NCBI GenBank assembly: GCA_946405205.1 | Contig: CAMJGL010000010.1 | Coordinates: 17,307 to 81,306 of the forward strand | Source of the DNA: F23-B02 sp946405205 | GTDB lineage: Bacteria; Bacillota; Clostridia; Oscillospirales; Oscillospiraceae | Direction: 5' to 3' | DNA: 64,000 bases | Shown here: piece by piece, positions 59,268 through 64,000 of the stretch | Layout: every line of letters starts with the position of its first letter | Numbering within the stretch: position 1 is the stretch's first letter | The notes under the pieces: model-generated | Database searches by the model: none | Told to the model about the DNA's origin: nothing | What the model saw: the letters and a program-made list of their open reading frames with translations, nothing else | Program-made: the position numbers and the translations under genes

Positions 59268-59986
59268 GGCCTGTCCTCCCTGTGGTATATCCTGAGAATT
59301 TCGGCGGTCTCTTCGCCGTCGGCGCCGCGGATGAACAGCGGCGGCATTATCCTGAGCCCGGGGGCTCCGCCCCGCCGCGCCTCGACGAGGACGAGCGAGG
59401 GCTCCTTTTCGGCGCTGTGGGACACGGTGCGAAGGCGCTTAGGCTCAAAGCCTGCGTCGCGCAGGGCGCATACGACGTCGGCAAGGCGCTCGGCGCGGTG
59501 CACGAGGCAGAACGCGCCGCCCGTGCGGCACAGATACGCCGCCGCACGGCAGATATCCTCAAGGCTGCACAGCAGCTCGCCCCTTGCCGCGGCCTTGCGG
59601 CCGTCCGACGATACACCGCCGCTGCCCGCGGCGAAATACGGCGGGTTTGAAACGATGAGCTCGAACTCGCCCGTCTTGAAAAGCGAGCGGCAGTCCTTTA
59701 TATCCCCCGTGACGATCTCACAGCGCCCGCCAAGGCCGTTTTCGGCCATGTTCTCCCGCGCCATGTCCGCCGCGGCGGGGTCAATCTCCAGCCCCGTCAT
59801 ATGCAGCCTGTCGCTGCGCCAGAGCAGCAGCAGCGGCAGTATGCCCGAGCCGCAGCCGAGGTCTATGCCACGGACGCGGCTGCCGATATTCACGAAATCG
59901 CCGAGCAGCACGGAGTCGGTGCCGAGCTTGAAATGCTCCGACTGTGCAAAATACGGACCGTTGTCCCATAGCCGCTGTCCTTCCAT
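59264..59986 (-). CDS. tRNA1(Val) (adenine(37)-N6)-methyltransferase-like protein
   Basis: The 240-residue class-I SAM methyltransferase has motif I 'RGIDLGCGSGILPLLL' and the adenine-binding catalytic NPPY in 'LIVSNPPYFAAGSG', as in TrmN6/YfiC. The pairing with rsmI, with a four-base overlap, is common in Firmicutes. The start at 59986 follows GAAAGGAG; the longer reading from 60028 begins in the repeat region. Confidence 0.88.
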   Translation of the reverse strand: MEGQRLWDNGPYFAQSEHFKLGTDSVLLGDFVNIGSRVRGIDLGCGSGILPLLLLWRSDRLHMTGLEIDPAAADMARENMAENGLGGRCEIVTGDIKDCRSLFKTGEFELIVSNPPYFAAGSGGVSSDGRKAAARGELLCSLEDICRAAAYLCRTGGAFCLVHRAERLADVVCALRDAGFEPKRLRTVSHSAEKEPSLVLVEARRGGAPGLRIMPPLFIRGADGEETAEILRIYHREDRP

Positions 59987-60039
59987 CGTTTTCTCCTTTC
60001 GTTTTTTTCTATCGTTGCTGCGCTTCAAATAGTCGTTAT

Positions 60040-60820
60040 TGCCGGTGCCCGACCGGCTCCTCGCCGGAGGGGCAATTCGGTTTGAAGCTTCGAGTTATCT
60101 TTTTTGCGCCAGCCCGACCGGTGATAATGGCAACAGTCTATTTTGCACTCGCGTGCTGTTTCACATCGCTGCGAATTTCCACAGGCGGACGGCCAATGGC
60201 CGCCCCTACGGCAGCAAAAATATAGAAGTACCGATAATTGTAGGGGCGAGCATCGCTCGTCCGTCGGCGGCAGCCGAAATGCTATTCGCATTTAAAATGG
60301 TAAATGTCGCTTTTACGTCAGCCCGACCGGTGATAATGGCAACAGTCTATTTTGTACTCGCGTTCTTTTTCCCTTTCGCTGCTACGCTTCAAAAAATCTG
60401 TTTGCCGGTGCCCGACCGGTAACATTGGAAATTGTCGCTTTTGCACTCGCGTGCTGTTTCACATCGCTGCGAATTTCCACAGGCGGACGGCCAATGGCCG
60501 CCCCTACGGCAGCACAATTTTAGAACACCGCATTATTGTAGGGGCGAGCATCGCTCGGTCTTGGCAGACGGCCGATTCGCATTTAGAACGGAATGTATCG
60601 TTTTTGAGCCAGCCCGACCGGTGATAATGGCAACAGTCTATTTTGCACTCGCGTGCTGTTTCACATCGCTGCAAATTTCCACGGGCGGACGGCCAATGGC
60701 CGCCCCTACGGGTGCGGGATTTCAAATCATTTTGTCATTTAGAAAATGGCAAAATACCGACTACTGCCGCAGAACATAATCGGGCTGACGCAATATAGAC
60801 ACGCACTGTCTTAACGCGAA
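60040..60820. repeat. dispersed mosaic repeat locus R6 (opposite orientation)
   Basis: Three unit A copies in reverse orientation (about 60185, 60482 and 60687), two unit B copies (about 60243 and 60541) and at least four unit C words (AGCCCGACCGGTGATAATGG). The phrase 'CTCGCGTGCTGTTTCACATC' occurs three times. No coding sequence is supported in about 800 bp. Confidence 0.82.
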
Positions 60821-60836
60821 TTAAAAAGAAGCGAAT

Positions 60837-60870
60837 AAAAAATACGGTATGCTGAGCATACCGCATTTTT
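60837..60870 (-). terminator. terminator of the ferredoxin gene
   Basis: On the minus strand ATGCGGTATGC and GCATACCGTATT, then a T run; the stem is almost perfect. Confidence 0.85.
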
Positions 60871-60881
60871 CTGAGGTTTGA

Positions 60882-61049
60882 TTAACCCTCAATAGCCTCT
60901 GCAGGGCACTGTGCCGCACATGCGCCGCACTCAAGGCACTTGTCGGCGTCGATCTCGTAGTGAAGATCGCCCATAGAGATAGCTTCAGCAGGGCACTGTG
61001 CTGCGCATGCGCCGCAGGACAGGCACTCGTCGGTAATAACAAAAGCCAT
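60882..61049 (-). CDS. 2[4Fe-4S] ferredoxin
   Basis: This 55-residue clostridial ferredoxin has two CxxCxxCxxxCP motifs (CLSCGACAAQCP and CLECGACAAQCP) that bind two [4Fe-4S] clusters in pseudo-twofold symmetry. It carries low-potential electrons, and the [FeFe] hydrogenase encoded 2.5 kb away is one possible partner. The start at 61049 follows GGAGG. Confidence 0.95.
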   Translation of the reverse strand: MAFVITDECLSCGACAAQCPAEAISMGDLHYEIDADKCLECGACAAQCPAEAIEG

Positions 61050-61093
61050 GATGAAACCTCCATATGTAATTTGCGCAATAGACTTGCAAGTGC

Positions 61094-61121
61094 ATTGTAA
61101 CACATAAAACGGAAAATGCAA
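61094..61121 (-). promoter_or_regulatory. promoter of the ferredoxin gene
   Basis: On the minus strand TTGCAT (61116-61121), 16 bases and TACAAT (61094-61099). Confidence 0.6.
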
Positions 61122-61231
61122 ATGTAAAATTCAAGTTTGCATTTATTTCTTTTTATTTTTGGCAATAATCCCGTATACGACAGCATCGGCAGGGCCGAGC
61201 GGCTATGATACAAGCGAGGGGGAATGTTGCC

Positions 61232-63502
<2,271 letters not shown>

Positions 63503-63560
63503 ATTATAATAATAAGGTCAACCGTATCGGTTGACCTTTAATAATTTTCGGAGAAATGTC

Positions 63561-63956
63561 ATGACCAAACAGGATAAGCTCAAACTGATGAACTCATGCG
63601 GCGGGTTCAACAAACATAATGGGGTAACCGTCACCGACATAAGCGACGAGCTGTGCGTCGTGGAGGGCGAGCTGCTGCCGGAGGCGATGAACCCTCAGGG
63701 CATGGCGCACGGAGGCTTTGTGTATTCGCTGTGCGACGTTGCCGCCGGAGCGGTCGTCGGGCAGAACGGCGGCGAATTTGTCACGCTCAGCGCAAATATG
63801 AGCTATCTGCGCCCGTCTAAGGGCACGAAGCTGCGCGCCGAGGGCAGGCTGCTGAAGAAGGGGCGGACCGTATGCGTCGTGGACACTTTAGTCTATGACG
63901 ATCAGGACAGGCTCACCGCCCGCGGCACCTTTGAGATCTACATCGTGAAGTCATGA
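63561..63956 (+). CDS. PaaI-like hotdog-fold thioesterase
   Basis: The 131-residue protein shows the PaaI/4HBT hotdog signature 'NPQGMAHGGFVYSLCDVAAG', with Asn/Gly-rich substrate loop and Asp, then 'TLSANMSYLRPSKGTKLRAE'. It hydrolyses acyl-CoA thioesters, probably aromatic or short-chain. The start at 63561 follows CGGAGAAA. It lies 60 bp after clpC and may be separately transcribed. Confidence 0.88.
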   Translation: MTKQDKLKLMNSCGGFNKHNGVTVTDISDELCVVEGELLPEAMNPQGMAHGGFVYSLCDVAAGAVVGQNGGEFVTLSANMSYLRPSKGTKLRAEGRLLKKGRTVCVVDTLVYDDQDRLTARGTFEIYIVKS

Positions 63957-64000
63957 CCACCCGTAAAACGGGTGGCATGCACCAGCCCTATAAGGGCATG
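63957..64000. other. two small palindromes at the right edge
   Basis: CCACCCGT-AAA-ACGGGTGG and GCCCTATAAGGGC follow each other right after the thioesterase stop. Without a U-tract the first is not a clear terminator. The sequence is cut by the window edge, so it may be the start of a repeat or mobile element. Confidence 0.4.

Noticed and set aside
60040..60820. Small open frames within repeat locus R6
   Set aside because: The same frames recur wherever the repeat occurs. They lack ribosome binding sites and have no protein features.

Overview
The window is a gene-dense, roughly 60% GC bacterial chromosome segment that reads as an anaerobic gut-type Clostridia, most likely Oscillospirales. 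The signs are SLH-domain surface proteins, a group-B-like [FeFe] hydrogenase, 2-hydroxyacyl-CoA dehydratase-type proteins, a Bce-type two-component/ABC module, YesM/YesN-type regulators, SpoIID and PlsY. No rRNA, tRNA, CRISPR array, prophage or complete insertion sequence was recognised. The order assignment is inferred from gene content only.

Layout. 1-2272 (minus): an operon of a DUF554 membrane protein, pheA and the start of aroB. It sits behind a consensus promoter and a previously uncalled 55-codon Phe/Tyr-rich leader peptide with terminator hairpins, which looks like a ribosome-mediated attenuator. 2291-6407 (minus): ACT-UPF0210 pair, a small secreted protein, CDF transporter and PAP2 protein. 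6584-10598 (plus): an MMPL/RND transporter and a coiled-coil membrane protein; a coiled-coil protein of the same architecture lies at 40325-41956. 10680-17335 (plus): a YesM/YesN-type two-component system with a GNAT-YoaP protein, a DUF2975 pair and a flavodoxin/GNAT/FMN-reductase operon. All three units carry the same promoter architecture, with direct repeats 34 bp apart and a -10 element 59 bp from the first repeat, so this is probably one local regulon. 17939-20681 (minus): a 2-hydroxyacyl-CoA dehydratase-like gene pair. 20850-25817 (plus): a C_GCAxxG_C_C redox protein co-transcribed with a Bce-type response regulator and kinase, then the ABC transporter.

25901-34870: an autoregulated-looking HTH protein, PlsY-BrnQ, an AT-rich orphan, a HAD phosphatase, a CobW pair (one with a His/Cys-rich metal-binding tract, one fused to a DUF1980-like domain), DacF and a lipoprotein. 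35017-39499 (minus): two SLH surface proteins with CHAP and C39-like peptidase domains. 42282-47007: an ABC exporter with an HTH regulator whose palindromic operator covers its own -10, then divergent LysR and EamA genes. 47430-56673: HtrA protease, lipid kinase, YhhN, an SGNH lipoprotein, a THEP1-like NTPase, a cyclodeaminase-like protein and SpoIID. 56854-63956: [FeFe] hydrogenase, RsmI and TrmN6-like methyltransferases, a 2[4Fe-4S] ferredoxin, a ClpC-type ATPase lacking the middle (UVR) domain, and a PaaI-like thioesterase.

Six intergenic loci hold copies of one dispersed mosaic repeat family with palindromic cores, including a tandem array with an exact 208-bp period. Most transcription units end in strong hairpin terminators, many shared between convergent genes.
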